From the NCBI GenBank assembly GCA_001599295.1, contig BCGN01000004.1, positions 868,346-932,345 on the forward strand: 64,000 nt of DNA, read 5' to 3'. The notes under the pieces were generated by a model. That model did not search any database, was not told where the DNA came from, and worked only from the letters and a program-made list of their open reading frames with translations. The DNA comes from Sporopachydermia quercuum (lineage: Eukaryota > Ascomycota > Sporopachydermiomycetes > Sporopachydermiales > Sporopachydermiaceae). Within the stretch, counting starts at the first letter, position 1, and each line of letters starts with the position of its first letter. This document shows positions 43,946 through 56,033 of this stretch, piece after piece. A program made the position numbers and the translations under genes.

Positions 43946-46900
43946 GATATGCAACTATTGAAGATGGTGATGCAAAACCAAAGTAATCGTTGATAGCTGC
44001 GTGAAATAAGTTTGATGTTCCGTTTCGATTGCCAACAAAACCTTGCAAGGCAATCTGAGTAAGCTTTCTTTCGTAGGAGTCAAAGTTCTCCAACCCTTCT
44101 TAACAAAACCAATAAAGACTGTACAAGCACTGAAGCACTTGAGTTGTAAGGAATACACCATAAAAACCTTTTAATCAAAAACTAGACAAAATAAAAATAA
44201 TAAAAGCAAAATAAAACGAAATCAGTAACTGTATTTTTGCTTTTTCAGACCTCCGACTTTTTGTATTGTCTTCTTCTCAGATACATAATCATTTACACCT
44301 TTTTAGTGTTCGTTATCTCTTAGGTTGATCGTAAATCTGAGCTCTGCCTGAGGTATTATTCATATTTTTTTTTTTTCTTCCTCTTCACTTTCTTGCTTTT
44401 TGATTTCTTTCGTGCACTTTTGGAGTTTCCACTGTTCTTCTGATATCACCATTTGATGATGCTAATGAATCATACAGTAGCTTTCTGACAACAACTACCA
44501 CTAAGTTCGCTATTTGCACTGTGTCTCGTTGTCTTATTTTTATCTCAGCCTCTTCTTCTATTAGACATAAGCTTAATCATAAACAATTTGTCTTTATTAG
44601 ACGAAGCAATACTGGTTGAAATGAGCCCTGTAAAGCAAAATTTCTCTGAATTCTCTGTAACGAATTTGAAGAATTAAGTCTCCTTAATAATTATCACCTT
44701 CTGTTCCCATAGTTTTCCCACCATTATATAATAGATTACAAGTAGTTTTTTCCCTTATACTGTCTTGTCTTTTCATTGAGAGAAAATTATGTATATATAC
44801 GGTGATTATTATTTACGTATAGTTACCTATGCAATAACATAACTTTAATTAAGATCTATGCATGACTTGCATGTTAAGGTTAGATGAGTCCATATAGCTG
44901 TTTTTGATTGGATTGACTTCATATTTTCATATTGTGATGTTTATTTAGTAGGATCGAAGGGAAGAGAATAGGTATGACTTAAATTTAGGCTTGGTCGTGT
45001 TTTCCAAAAATTATTCTTAATCTTGTTATAAAGAAGCAAAATACGAGTAAAGCTGATATTGATATGGAATTTCTGATTCATGTTCGTGAGATATCACTAG
45101 TAATCGTAGACTCAACTTGGGGGTGAGGAAATGGCAACGCGACTTCGCCTGTATTTAGAATTGTAGTGTAATTTGATCAAATATTTCTGATCAACATGAC
45201 GATCCATTCATTATATGAAGAATTCTTCAAAACTTCTAAAAATTCTTCGATTATTTTCTCTTTTGGAATTTACTAATCGTCTATAGTAATTTTTTGGCAA
45301 TTTCTATCAATGGAACTTGCAACTACAACTTCATTTTTAGAGTTATGCATTAACATGTAGTCTCATGTATGTTTTATGCACTTGTGTGTGCCGAGTCCCA
45401 TCAACTTTATTTCTGATTAAGTGACAATAATATACTTTCTATCAAACATGATGCGGTGAATCCCAGTAATTCAGTTAAATTCTTTATATTTTAGCCAGCA
45501 TCAAGGATATTGTATTCAATCTGGCTGCTGTTGTTTAGTAAGTATATTCAGCGTTTTATCTTGTATGTCATAGATGATAGACATATGAACTCAAGTCATG
45601 TTTCGAATTGTCTTAATAAACGTCGAAAATCTACTCTTTTGGCACTGTTGCAGGTGCCTTGCAGAATCGGATCATTCTGAGCTTCCCTATCAAGGAAGAA
45701 AAGAGTAAAAGATGCATCAAATGGGGAATAAAACTAGCCAAGCCAATGCATGATGAACTGACAGGTGGTGAACAGAAACACTGAGCACTGGCGGATGGAG
45801 TAGGTATTTAACGAGAGCACCACTACTTGCTAGGCATAATAAGTAACGAATATATGTCACCGAAGGTAGATTCATGAGATAGTATCTATCGGTTTATGCT
45901 TCTTATCAACATACGTATCTGTATATAATCAAGTAAATAGTGGTTTTGTATGATGGATATATATATCTATGCTAGTACAATTCCTCGTTTCAATAGAAAA
46001 TAATTCTGTGATGCAGTATCTTAAGAGTTAGATCACTACGCGGCCAAAACGGTAACAAAACCAATATCAAAATGAAAATAGCCAATCGAAAGTTTTGACA
46101 TCGGTAAAAAGAAAAAAAGATTTGAAATAAAAAAGTATCTCATATAACAAATCAGTTCATTTATTATCCCTTCGGCTATGTCAAACGTTTAACTAAATAG
46201 AGTATGTTTTCTTTCCTTAAATCTCATTGAAACCTATGGTACGATTCTTGGGACCTGGTTCTATTTTATTTATTCTCGGTCAGATCAATTCCAAAAGTAG
46301 TAATACCTTCCCCTTGAAAGATTATAATCATAATCAAATGTCTGACTCCACATTACAATACTTTTTCGGTATTTAAAAACTTTTAGGCTCCAGTGTGCTT
46401 GATTTTTAGCAGAAAATCAGATTACGAAGAAGCCGGATAAGCCATGCAAAAAGTGAGCGAGTTTGTCACGAAGCCTAAGAAGATAATCGTATTAAAACCA
46501 CATTACTTACTATTGTTGATACCATATGCATGGTTATGCGTCTAATATGCACCTATCAAATGATTATAGAGAGACTTCCCTAGCACGCAATGGTTAGAAT
46601 TTTGACTAGCTATCTAAACAAAAATTTAACCCGAGGGTGCAAGAAATGATATATACACCGTTCACAGAGGCAGTAATGGAGTTTTTAGGCAATTGGTCCT
46701 TCTTTTCAACTTGGTGGGTACTCTTCTCTTCTCTAGTACTACAGCTGTTCCTCTTAATTCCCAACGATAAGTAATCGTCAACGATTTAGGTTTACGATCA
46801 TAAAGCAATATGAATAGAGTATTTCCTTATTAGACACTAGATGAACTCTATGTTAAACCTTAAATGGGACACTTTGAGTCTTTATACAGACTTCCTCAAT

Positions 46901-48097
46901 ACTTTTCAGAAGGGATCATTGGGAAACAATTCTTTATGACGCATGTTGCAACTGGAATAACTAGTAAATCACGGAGTGTTGGGTCTTACAGGAAGAGAAG
47001 AGAACCAAAAAAAGAGCAACTCTTGTTATACTATAAGTCAATTTTATTTTATTGAAATAACCACTTTGGTACGACAAGTTGTCATATGCACCTAAAGTTG
47101 TACTCAAAGGAATCCTCCGACTCGTCATGTGAAATCATGGCAAACCGATCCGTCGACTAGGAGATTTTCTGCATAGGTTTAAATCTCGGGACCAATTCTT
47201 CTGACGGTCCAGCAGTTTATCTTGAGGAAGGTTCCCGATGTTGACTATATATGGTACTGATTCTAATTTACCGTTCCAGCTGGCACCGAGAATCCAGAAT
47301 GAAAGCTAGTTATTATGACAATACAACAATTTGATGGCCTCTGTTCATTGAGTAAATACAAAAACTATACACATACGCAATACCATTGTCAGTTGTTGAA
47401 TCGGGTTTCACAGCTCTTTTAAACTCCTTCCCATTCTCNATATAGAGGATACATTTTCTCAGGAACATTTCACGAACGCTTCTATTTTGGAGCTGAAACC
47501 TAATTTCTAAAAATTCTAGTATCCATATAATAATCGAGCATACCCACCATAGAATTTCAAAATAAATTGGTCCTTTGATTGATGATCGATATCTCAATCA
47601 TTTCTAATTGTCGATTCATTCTTTGTAGTAATATTTCCTAGAACTATTCGTTATTAAGTGTTGCCTTTTTAGGCAGGTGGTTTCCACTATTTTCTTTTAA
47701 AGAGCTTCCCCATGTTTTTCTAATTAAATGCTTACATCATCCTTTATTCTCCACTCCATTCTTACCACATATACAACAAGCGATAAACTTACATTAGTAA
47801 CTTTTATCCAACATATATCGTGTACATCATCCTCATCATCGATTATACTAGTAAACAAGTCACACAAACCAACTGTGGCAATAACTTATAATTGGTTGAT
47901 TTGTTCTGAAAAGGTGTTGCCTCTACTAGAAGTATTATAATTTATGGTTTGGAATCAGAAATAAGTAAGATTAAGTGTTATCTTCATTTTCGTCCTCAGA
48001 GGCGTACATCACATCCCCTATCCCAAAGTTGTGTTAATCACTGGGTACCTAAAGCATTATTCATCAACTATTCATCATAAATTCAACGCAGATAACA
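43946..48097. other. 4.15 kb gene desert between kinase and derlin genes
   Basis: A divergent intergenic region with no supportable protein gene. Frames at 46864-47055 and 47313-47597 show no domain. Within it I note a poly-T run at about 44365, a locally GC-richer stretch at 45640-45800 with two short hairpins, and a 32-codon hydrophobic frame at 46676-46774. I looked for tRNA A/B boxes and for U1/U5/U6 signatures and found none. It could be large regulatory DNA, contain a noncoding RNA, or have a chromosomal function. One N lies at 47440. Confidence 0.5.
46676..46774 (+). CDS. Possible 32-residue hydrophobic micropeptide
   Basis: A short ATG frame in the gene desert encoding a peptide with one hydrophobic, Trp-rich helix (WSFFSTWWVLFSSLVLQLF) and a polar NDK end. 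It has the shape of a membrane micropeptide, but frames of this size arise by chance, and I recognise no relative. Confidence 0.15.
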   Translation: MEFLGNWSFFSTWWVLFSSLVLQLFLLIPNDK

Positions 48098-49015
48098 ATG
48101 TCAGAATTAATTCAGTATGTTAGATGGTAATTTTACATTCTTTTAAATATGTTAAGTTGATTTAATGAATACTAACAACAATATAGATTGGTAAACCAGA
48201 TACCTCCAGTGACTCGGTCAATTGTTCTGGGGTCTTTGTTGATTACAGCTCTAAATGCAACAACTGTTGTACCATCATCAACTTTTATTAACTATTGGCC
48301 ATGGACATTCGGAAGATATCATTTATGGAGACCTATTACTGCCTTCTTAGTCCCTGTGGGGCAACCAATGCAGTGTTTGATGGAGATTTATATGTGTTAC
48401 AGTTACTCTCGTGGCATTGAAACAGGAAAGTTTTCTAACATCACAGCAAATTATGCATATTATCTATTGATTATTGGAGTTTTGATTTCAGCACAATCAT
48501 ATTTCACGAATGCTCTATCTTTCTTCTCGCCGATGTTATCGGCCCTAACATACACATGGGCACAAGATAATTTAGATACTCAAGTAATGTTTTACTTCAT
48601 TCAATTCAAAGCACGACATTTGTCATTTGTTGTCTTGGGGTTCAGATTATTAATTGAAGGTTCATCTGCATTATTCATCGCCGCTAGTGGAATGGCTGCG
48701 GCATACATTTACAAAGTACTAGATGAAGGTGGTATTGATCCTGATGATTGGTCAGTATTGGGTAAATTTATCCCAACAAGATTCACTAAACAAAATACCA
48801 GACGATGGATCTCTACTCCAAGATGGTTGCGATCATTATTTCCAAGTGGATCAGCTGGAAGATCTGTAGGAGCAGGAGGCAAAGGAGTTGAAAAGCGATC
48901 ATTTGGTACTGTATATAATCCACCTGAAGAGAGACGATCACAGGCCACGTCATCAGGAATAGCAAGTCATTTTACTAGTAGTAGATGGGGTAGAGGGCAT
49001 AGATTAGGTGATTAG
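48098..49015 (+). CDS. Derlin, ER-associated degradation rhomboid pseudoprotease (two exons)
   Basis: Exon 1 (48098-48114) encodes MSELI plus two bases; exon 2 (48187-49015) completes MSELIQLVNQIPPVTRSIVL, a typical derlin start. The intron has a GTATGT donor and an ATACTAAC branch site. The total is 281 residues. The Der1 domain has about six hydrophobic segments (NYWPWTFGRYHLWRPITAF, then the ER-lumen and membrane helices). It lacks a rhomboid catalytic Ser-His pair, as derlins do. The C terminus ends WGRGHRLGD, an SHP box by which derlins recruit Cdc48/p97, so it is closer to Dfm1 and Derlin-1 than to yeast Der1. It acts in retrotranslocation of misfolded ER proteins. Confidence 0.92.
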
Positions 49016-52000
49016 ATCTGGCGATAATAATATTAATAATATTAATAATAGTAATAACAGTAATAGTAAATAATACGCTTTAAGTTATTGTGTCAATAGT
49101 TTTCCATTTGCTATTTCGTATATTGTAGATACATAATGACATACTGGCCCCTCCTAGGAATATATCTTCAGTAAGTTGAAGACAATCCAAATAAAATTGT
49201 TACATAACTACAAAAAAGTACATCATAAAAATAGGATAAGCTCATTGAAAAAGACGTACGTACTAACTACTCAATCCAATCAATAGCAAAACTTTCCAGT
49301 CCTTTCTGTTATCTCATTTTGTCTAAAACGTCTTGAATATATTTAACATGTCTCAACTAGTGGAGTACGAACTGAATCTCCTGCAGTAAAATACAAAGCA
49401 TATAAACAAATATTCTTGTATGCAAAGCACAAAGGAACAATTTTCTTCTTATCTTGTGAAGATCAAAGTTATTGGTAGAACTTGATTTGTGCTTCTAATT
49501 TCGGTACGCCAACTGCTACTNAGATACCTTAAGAACGTAGATAATCAGAATTTTGGCTGTAAGCTGAAGCAAACATAATATCAGTATCAGCTCCCTTACC
49601 ACCTTGGTTTCTATTATGCTATCAACTACATCATCAGTCTTGAAGTAAACAGATGTATAAACATTCGCCATTGCCTTTCCTATCAATGTCAGTGCGAGAG
49701 GCAATTACACGAATTTTTAATACCTTTATGCATTGAAAACTCATAGTACCTTAACTATCATCGGCACCAGTTACTTCTGAGTTAGCTCAGGTTTCTCTTC
49801 TGCTGTAAGAAATCCTTATAAACTGTAACATCTCTACATAGAATTAGAAAGATTCGACATTCTATTTAATCACAGTACCAGGGATAGTGCATATGAATTT
49901 TACTTGAACGTACTGTTTCCAAGAGTCATTGATAAATAATCTATCAAGAAAAAGAGTTATTACAGTAAACTCCAATATCAGGTTCAGACAAGTATGACAG
50001 CTACAAGATCTTGAAATGCGAAAGACACCGGTTTTGCTACCAATAGTGCAAGCAATAACACTAAAATCTTTGCATGTTCGACAGAATCATGGCTCTTCAT
50101 TACTGGTTACTTTCTCTTGCGTTCGAACCTCTCAATAACCTTGCGTAAAAAGATCACCAGACGCAGTGATACAAAGTAATACGTCATTATCCTTCGTTTT
50201 AGACCCAGTAGTCTTTCAGTATTTTTCAAATAACTGCTCTCTGGGTTTTACGAATGTTTCAGAATGATTGCTTATACTCTTTATTTCTTAGGGGGAACAA
50301 TGAAGTCTCTGCTTTAGTTTCTCATTAAAGTGCAAGCCGATTTTAATTCCTCAACATTGACTTTTTGAGTTTTAATAATATATAATCCCCTATTTTATGG
50401 AGCTCTCTACCATTACTAGCCTTACTGCCCTTTCTATACTTCTAGTTAGTTCGGTGATTTGAAGCCGAATGAAGGGCTATTGGAACCCATACTCGCTATA
50501 CATGAATAAAGCAGAACTTGCAAGTGTATTGTCTACTCTTGTTGCTAAATTTCGAACGAGGTATCTATTCCCTTCAGTCCTTTACTCCTTGGATTTTGGA
50601 TTCTTCAGTTTGCACATTTTCCCAGATATTGCGCTACCCTGAAAGTTAGAGTGCTCTCCCAAGCCACGACTCTACCTTTTTGTCATTTCTCTCGGTAAGC
50701 GTACTTTGATTCGATATCAAATAAAATGCAAAAAACCATTGTGATTATAACATGACTGAAAATGAAATGGAAATTGGTATACCTAATTGAAAATACAAAC
50801 AATAATGATCATTCGGTTGACAATTAGGGATCAATCAGAGCAGTTTGCAAATATTGCAATATAAGCCCCAATGATTGAGTAGTATATATGGGGAATTGAG
50901 TTAAAAGATCGAGTGGAATATTACTTAATAAATAGTTCTTCTCATAAATATCAGGTTTTTTTCAATTTCCTTGAGCGGGATGGGATGGGAAGGTATTGTA
51001 ATTACAATTGAGAACAGAAAAACGTAGAGATTAAGTTAGGTTTTGACAGGTTATATAAAATATTTAAGGTTACGAGAGTATTGTTTCTTTAAATCCTTGA
51101 TTTCTAGAGCCAAAGATGAATTACCTACGAACAGATTCTCGCGACAAAAATTCGAGCTGAATACGTTTGGGGTATTACCAGTATGATGGAAACTCATAGA
51201 AATGGCCTTGTGGTAAAAAAGATAAAACCGAATGAATGCTCCCTAGTGGTTTTTTTTGACTCATCAAAGGCGAAACCGGTTGTACTCTCCTGATCACCAA
51301 GAGATAACAAAACGCCTAGCCTTAGCTGTTGTTGTACGAGTATGATGGTCTCGGTCTACTGGTGTCGTGTGACATTTGAAACCTAATAATACAATAATTA
51401 TCTAAGTTTTGATGGATTGTTTTTGCTATAGCGCAGTAATAACAGGAGCTCGTTTCATAACCCTTTTCTTTTTGATTTGGTAAGCTACTCGGAAGAAATA
51501 CCCGTTCCAACAATAACCAAATAACTATTAATATGGATGAAAATTTCTTATCCTTTGAAAATTACCTCGGATTCTGCGTAGTTTCATTGTCTACTCAACA
51601 AAGAAAATTGAATTTAATGATTGTTTCTGGAACAGTGTTTAGAAGAGAGATTTACGATGTTATTGCTAATTGTAGTGAAACTAGGTAAAGTTCAACCTAA
51701 ATATTATCTTTGAAATATTTCATTATATTCAAGTGGCAAGAGAGCGTCAAATTACTAACTACTGCATGGAAGATCTTTTATTTTTTTCATTCTGGAACAA
51801 TAACAATACAAAGCTACTATTTAAGACCAAGGAAATTGGGACCCATAAAGCTTCTGATCTATCTAATCGATGATAAAACCATTTCGGAAGTAATATGTGT
51901 GCAGTGATAGAGGGTGTCAGCTTTATTCTTTGAGAAACGACGCTAAAGACAGAAAGTGAAAGAACATTAAAAGACAGTTTATCGTTTTTCTAAACATTTT

Positions 52001-53131
52001 GAGATTTAACTCAAATCTTCTCAGATTGAAAAGTGGAATATATGAATATACGTTTACTTACCAATTCACTAACACTTACGTGGTGATAAGAAAAATATAA
52101 ATAAAATAAATCAATGGAAATTTAGATATTGACTAATAATTCTATGTTCAACAAAAAATTGCCAGAAGCCTGTCATCAAATGCTATTTCAGATTGAACGT
52201 TGTAATGATAACCATATTGCCGATTATACGTGTTGTATCTTTACAATTTTTTTTTTGGAAAGCAATTCTACAAAATAAATATATTGATAACTAGTTTTTT
52301 TCTGTTAGAGAAATTGATTATATTAATCTGTTCTTACAATTTTAATTGATTCTACTCTTTCTTCAAAGTAGTATAACTCACTGCATATGATGAGAAATTC
52401 TTACCTATCGGAGGATCCTAACTTCGTTTTCTTAATCTATGGTTATATTCTTTATTCACTATCGAAAAAGAGCACATGTGTGCGAATTTATAGGATATAA
52501 AGAGAACTTGCAGAGGCAAAGAAAGCAGTATACCTGACAGAATTTTGCTGCTAAGGAATTAAAGCAACCTAATCTATCAACTTGCTTGGAGAACAACCTT
52601 TTTTGGACCCAGTCAATCCAACGATAGCTACTTGTCTTTCGGAGTTCAAGAAATTACTATAATGCAAAAGCGAAAAGCACTAAACGCTCTAAAATGCTCC
52701 TTATTTTTTTTTTTTTTAATTTTTTTTTCAACTTCTCAATGAATATTTTTTATTGGTGGTATTTTCTTACTTCTTGACTTCTAAAAACAACCAACCTCTG
52801 TCTGATACACTAATTTTTCAAGTTCAGCTTTTATTCTCAGTTTCAAAATAAACTTTGAAACTCTAAAGTACTACCGAACCTAAAGTTCAGAGTGAAATAT
52901 GCAAAAATATGCAGACTACGAAAGGAGTTTCAATGTTCAAACTATTCAAAAAACTAGTAGATTTGATTGATAGTATGCGAAGACTACAGGATGAAGTACT
53001 CCCATTCTTTCAGTGATTCTTTCAAGCTAAGTACGGATATTGTCTGACATCTAGGATATTGCAAAGTAATGAAAGAGGTTTACTGACTGCCTAGATGAGA
53101 TCATTCATAAACCAATTTCTAGCTTGTGAAA
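49016..53131. other. 4.1 kb gene desert between derlin and QRI7 genes
   Basis: No supportable gene on either strand. An AAT-type trinucleotide repeat at about 49028-49072 directly follows the derlin stop. T-runs lie at 52243-52255 and 52704-52728. Small frames at 51322-51513 and 51710-51907 look random. A B-box-like GGTTCGAAC on the minus strand near 50120 does not fold into a T arm. One N at 49521. Confidence 0.5.
49028..49072. repeat. AAT/AGT-type trinucleotide repeat
   Basis: An imperfect run of AAT units with interspersed AGT and ACA variants, about 45 nt, beginning a dozen bases after the derlin stop codon and therefore probably in its 3' untranslated region. Confidence 0.7.
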
Positions 53132-54649
53132 ATGTTAAGATGCGTTAGGACTTACAAGCGGAACAATCGCATATTCCCCGGCTGTCTCAAACGATATTAC
53201 AGAGTTTTGAGTATTGAATCATCTTGCGATGATTCATGCGTTGCATTAATTGAAAAACTTGACTCTGTTGTTAAATTGGAAACTCATGTGAAGCGAACAT
53301 TATATTCGGTAGCTACAAATGGTATAGTACCTACCAAAGCATTTACTCATCATCAATCACATCTACCTCGAATACTGAACACCGTGATCAAACAACATGG
53401 ATTGAAAAGAGGTGTACCAGAAATAGTATGCTCAACTAGAGGACCAGGAATGGTTGGAAGTCTTTCATCTGGTATTGACTTAGGTAAAGGTTTGTCATTG
53501 TCATGGCAAGTGCCATTTATCGGTGTTCATCATATGCTAGGTCATTTACTCATTGCCCGATACGAAGCAGCTATCAATAAGACAACAATTCCAGAATTCC
53601 CATTTTTGACGTTACTAGCAAGTGGTGGACATACATTGCTGGTACTTTCACACTCCGTGTTTCAGCATGAAATCCTAGGAGAAAGCGTCGATATAGCACT
53701 AGGCGATGCCATTGACCGATGTACTGCACTGTTGGGAATACAGGGAAATGTATTAGGAAAAAGATTGGAGCAGATTTCTACTGAGTTTGCTGGGCAGTTT
53801 ATTGATTCAAATGGAAACTATAAGTCACCGGCACAGACCTATCAGCATGCTCGAAGAATAATAGACCTTGATTTACCACTTCCTATGTCAAATCATGCTG
53901 ATAGAGTTGATGTTGGATCATTCTCTTTTTCTGCATTTAAGACAGCTCTAGCCAAAGGAGTGTGTTCAAGATTCCCCCAATTCAAAGACGAAGGTGCGTC
54001 AATAATACCTCAGGAGTTTATTCCTGCTATGGCTTATCAACTTCAGTATCGATTCTTCGAACATGTTGTTACTAAAACAGAAGTGATGATTCAACTCAAT
54101 AAAGAAAAGCTTCCCCAAAACACTGCAGTTCCTTTTATTGTATCAGGTGGCTGTGCCTCAAATGCTTTTTTTCGTACTTTCTTGAAAGATATCTCGGGGA
54201 TGGATTTGAATAAGATAGATAAACAGGCTCAGCGAAGGAAATTAAAGCAATTGAAGAAAAAAGGAATCACCGACCTGTCTGAGCAATCTCCTAATCNTAC
54301 AAAAGAAATTCCAACTGTAGAGCAACATTTTGAGTTTTTTTTCCCTTCAATTGAGCTTTGCACTGATAATGCAGTTATGATAGGATGGGCTGGAATCGAA
54401 TTATATGAAATGTACAAATGGTTTGATAAGTTACCTGATAATATACAGAGCGAGATATTCTCAGCTTTCGAAGAAAGAGGGTCAAAATTAGATGTGAAAG
54501 ACTTGAGACTAGTGACTGATATATCTGTATTACCTGTACGAAAATGGCCATTAAATGCCATAAGTGAGATGAATGGCTGGAAGGTTTTGAATATAGTAGA
54601 TGGAACAGAAGTAGAATTACCAGTAATTAAAAATTTAACAAATGCCTAG
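53132..54649 (+). CDS. QRI7: Mitochondrial tRNA N6-threonylcarbamoyladenosine synthase subunit Qri7
   Basis: A 505-residue Kae1/TsaD-family protein; I start it at the ATG at 53132. The N terminus (MLRCVRTYKRNNRIF, then KRYYRVL) is basic and presequence-like. The ASKHA-type fold begins VLSIESSCDDSCVAL. GVHHMLGH at 131-138 carries the two metal-binding His residues. Later motifs are ASGGHT, LGDAIDRC and VSGGCASNAFFR. A basic insertion (RRKLKQLKKKG) precedes the final DNAVMIGWAG motif, which carries a metal ligand. It adds the threonylcarbamoyl group to A37 of ANN-decoding mitochondrial tRNAs. One N lies at 54297. Confidence 0.93.
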   Translation: MLRCVRTYKRNNRIFPGCLKRYYRVLSIESSCDDSCVALIEKLDSVVKLETHVKRTLYSVATNGIVPTKAFTHHQSHLPRILNTVIKQHGLKRGVPEIVCSTRGPGMVGSLSSGIDLGKGLSLSWQVPFIGVHHMLGHLLIARYEAAINKTTIPEFPFLTLLASGGHTLLVLSHSVFQHEILGESVDIALGDAIDRCTALLGIQGNVLGKRLEQISTEFAGQFIDSNGNYKSPAQTYQHARRIIDLDLPLPMSNHADRVDVGSFSFSAFKTALAKGVCSRFPQFKDEGASIIPQEFIPAMAYQLQYRFFEHVVTKTEVMIQLNKEKLPQNTAVPFIVSGGCASNAFFRTFLKDISGMDLNKIDKQAQRRKLKQLKKKGITDLSEQSPNXTKEIPTVEQHFEFFFPSIELCTDNAVMIGWAGIELYEMYKWFDKLPDNIQSEIFSAFEERGSKLDVKDLRLVTDISVLPVRKWPLNAISEMNGWKVLNIVDGTEVELPVIKNLTNA

Positions 54650-54797
54650 TGGATTTTACTTATTCTTCTTGTACATAGAAAATAACTAATAATAAATAGA
54701 ATTTCACATTATATATTGTTTGCTAGATTCATCCATACATAATTCATTCATATACCTGCCCCCATAACTACTCACACTGAAAAAAAAATGATGCTAA

Positions 54798-56033
54798 TTA
54801 AGAATCCTCTGTCGTGCTTCTATGCTGTAGAAAAGGTTTCTTAATTTTGTATTTATCGATGGCCCATTGCCAAACCTTGTAATTAAACCGGGAAATGACA
54901 TGATTGATTTTTAGACGATTTCTCTCAGCAATAGCAGCGTCGTATTCGGGTGTTCCTTTCTCAGGTAGTTTTGGTAAAATATATAACACAGGTACCGTTG
55001 AGCCAAATGGTCGATTTGGGTTGTCTTTGTCTCTGCTATCATGAGCTAGATCTAGACCTAGCAACCCTTGATGAAACAAGAAACTAGTATAGAATAAATT
55101 TTCCACTGATTGCGAGAAACTGTGAGGATTGATAAAATATTCGAAAAAACACATCCTACTATTGGAACTAACCTTTGGTAACTTCTTTCTAGTGTATTTA
55201 TAAATATGCTGAGACATTCTTAAAGTATTATTCTTACTTTTCTTCAATATTTCATTTTCACCTTCCGTATCTTCCAAGCTAATAGCTGAAGCAGATGTTG
55301 CTTCACCAATAGCTTCAACAACTCTTCGTTTTCTAACAATTTTTGTTTTCTTTTCAATTGCCAATGGACCCACCAAGAAGTCACTTACTGGCGCCCTTAA
55401 CGATGTTTCATAAAGCAAAAGACCGGCTTTACTCCAATTTACATTTTCAGAGATTTCTTCTATCACATTATTTGCAGGTTTATTGAATTCGTCATTCAAC
55501 CTATCAAAATCTTCTATTGCTTGGTAATTCTCATTTATCGTGTTTGGATCTGGCCCAAATGTATCCTGAATATAATCTTGTATCATAAACTTTCTTATTG
55601 AATCAACAAAAACGTCAGTATCTAGTAATGCTGAATCAGAGCTCAGTTTTGTCGTTCGCACTTTTGCTTCCGCTTGATCAGAGATAATGGCAATTGCTTT
55701 CGTGTCAAGAACACCAACGGTGGTCATTTCAGTACTAACATGTTTGAAAAGGTTGTTAGCATTGCATAACCAATCTCGAACTCCCTTTGAAGTTTCTTGC
55801 CTTAGAATAGCTGACCGATCATTTATAGATTTCAAGATTAGCTCCCGATAATCATTCGTGAGAATTTGCCCTTTTACATCCTCTGGAACTCCTTCAAGAT
55901 CATCCAAATTATTTCCCTCTTGTGATTCATTCAAAACTACTACATCGTCCAATTCATTTGCATCTGATCCACCCTCAATCCTAGGCTCTTTACGGGCGCG
56001 TTTCCGTGTTCTAGATTCCGATTGATATGCCAT
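54798..56033 (-). CDS. NSE4: Smc5/6 complex kleisin subunit Nse4
   Basis: A 411-residue protein (yeast Nse4: 402), ATG at 56033, no intron. The N terminus is basic (RTRKRARKEPR) and could be a nuclear signal. Then comes the Nse4 N-terminal helical region (DYRELILKSINDRSAILRQ) that binds the Smc6 neck and Nse3. The C-terminal winged-helix domain has the family signature RMCFFEYFINPHSFSQSVEN followed by LFYTSFLFHQG. It bridges the Smc5 and Smc6 heads in a complex needed for recombinational repair and resolution of chromosome junctions. It converges on QRI7 and is divergent from MLH1. Confidence 0.92.
   Translation of the reverse strand: MAYQSESRTRKRARKEPRIEGGSDANELDDVVVLNESQEGNNLDDLEGVPEDVKGQILTNDYRELILKSINDRSAILRQETSKGVRDWLCNANNLFKHVSTEMTTVGVLDTKAIAIISDQAEAKVRTTKLSSDSALLDTDVFVDSIRKFMIQDYIQDTFGPDPNTINENYQAIEDFDRLNDEFNKPANNVIEEISENVNWSKAGLLLYETSLRAPVSDFLVGPLAIEKKTKIVRKRRVVEAIGEATSASAISLEDTEGENEILKKSKNNTLRMSQHIYKYTRKKLPKVSSNSRMCFFEYFINPHSFSQSVENLFYTSFLFHQGLLGLDLAHDSRDKDNPNRPFGSTVPVLYILPKLPEKGTPEYDAAIAERNRLKINHVISRFNYKVWQWAIDKYKIKKPFLQHRSTTEDS

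Noticed and set aside
46864-47055. 63-codon ATG frame in the gene desert
   Set aside because: No domain, no signal, composition like the surrounding noncoding DNA.
47313-47597. 94-codon minus-strand frame
   Set aside because: Contains an N, no recognisable domain, isolated in the desert.
50105-50140. B-box-like GGTTCGAAC on the minus strand, possible tRNA
   Set aside because: The flanks do not form a T stem and no A box or acceptor stem is present.
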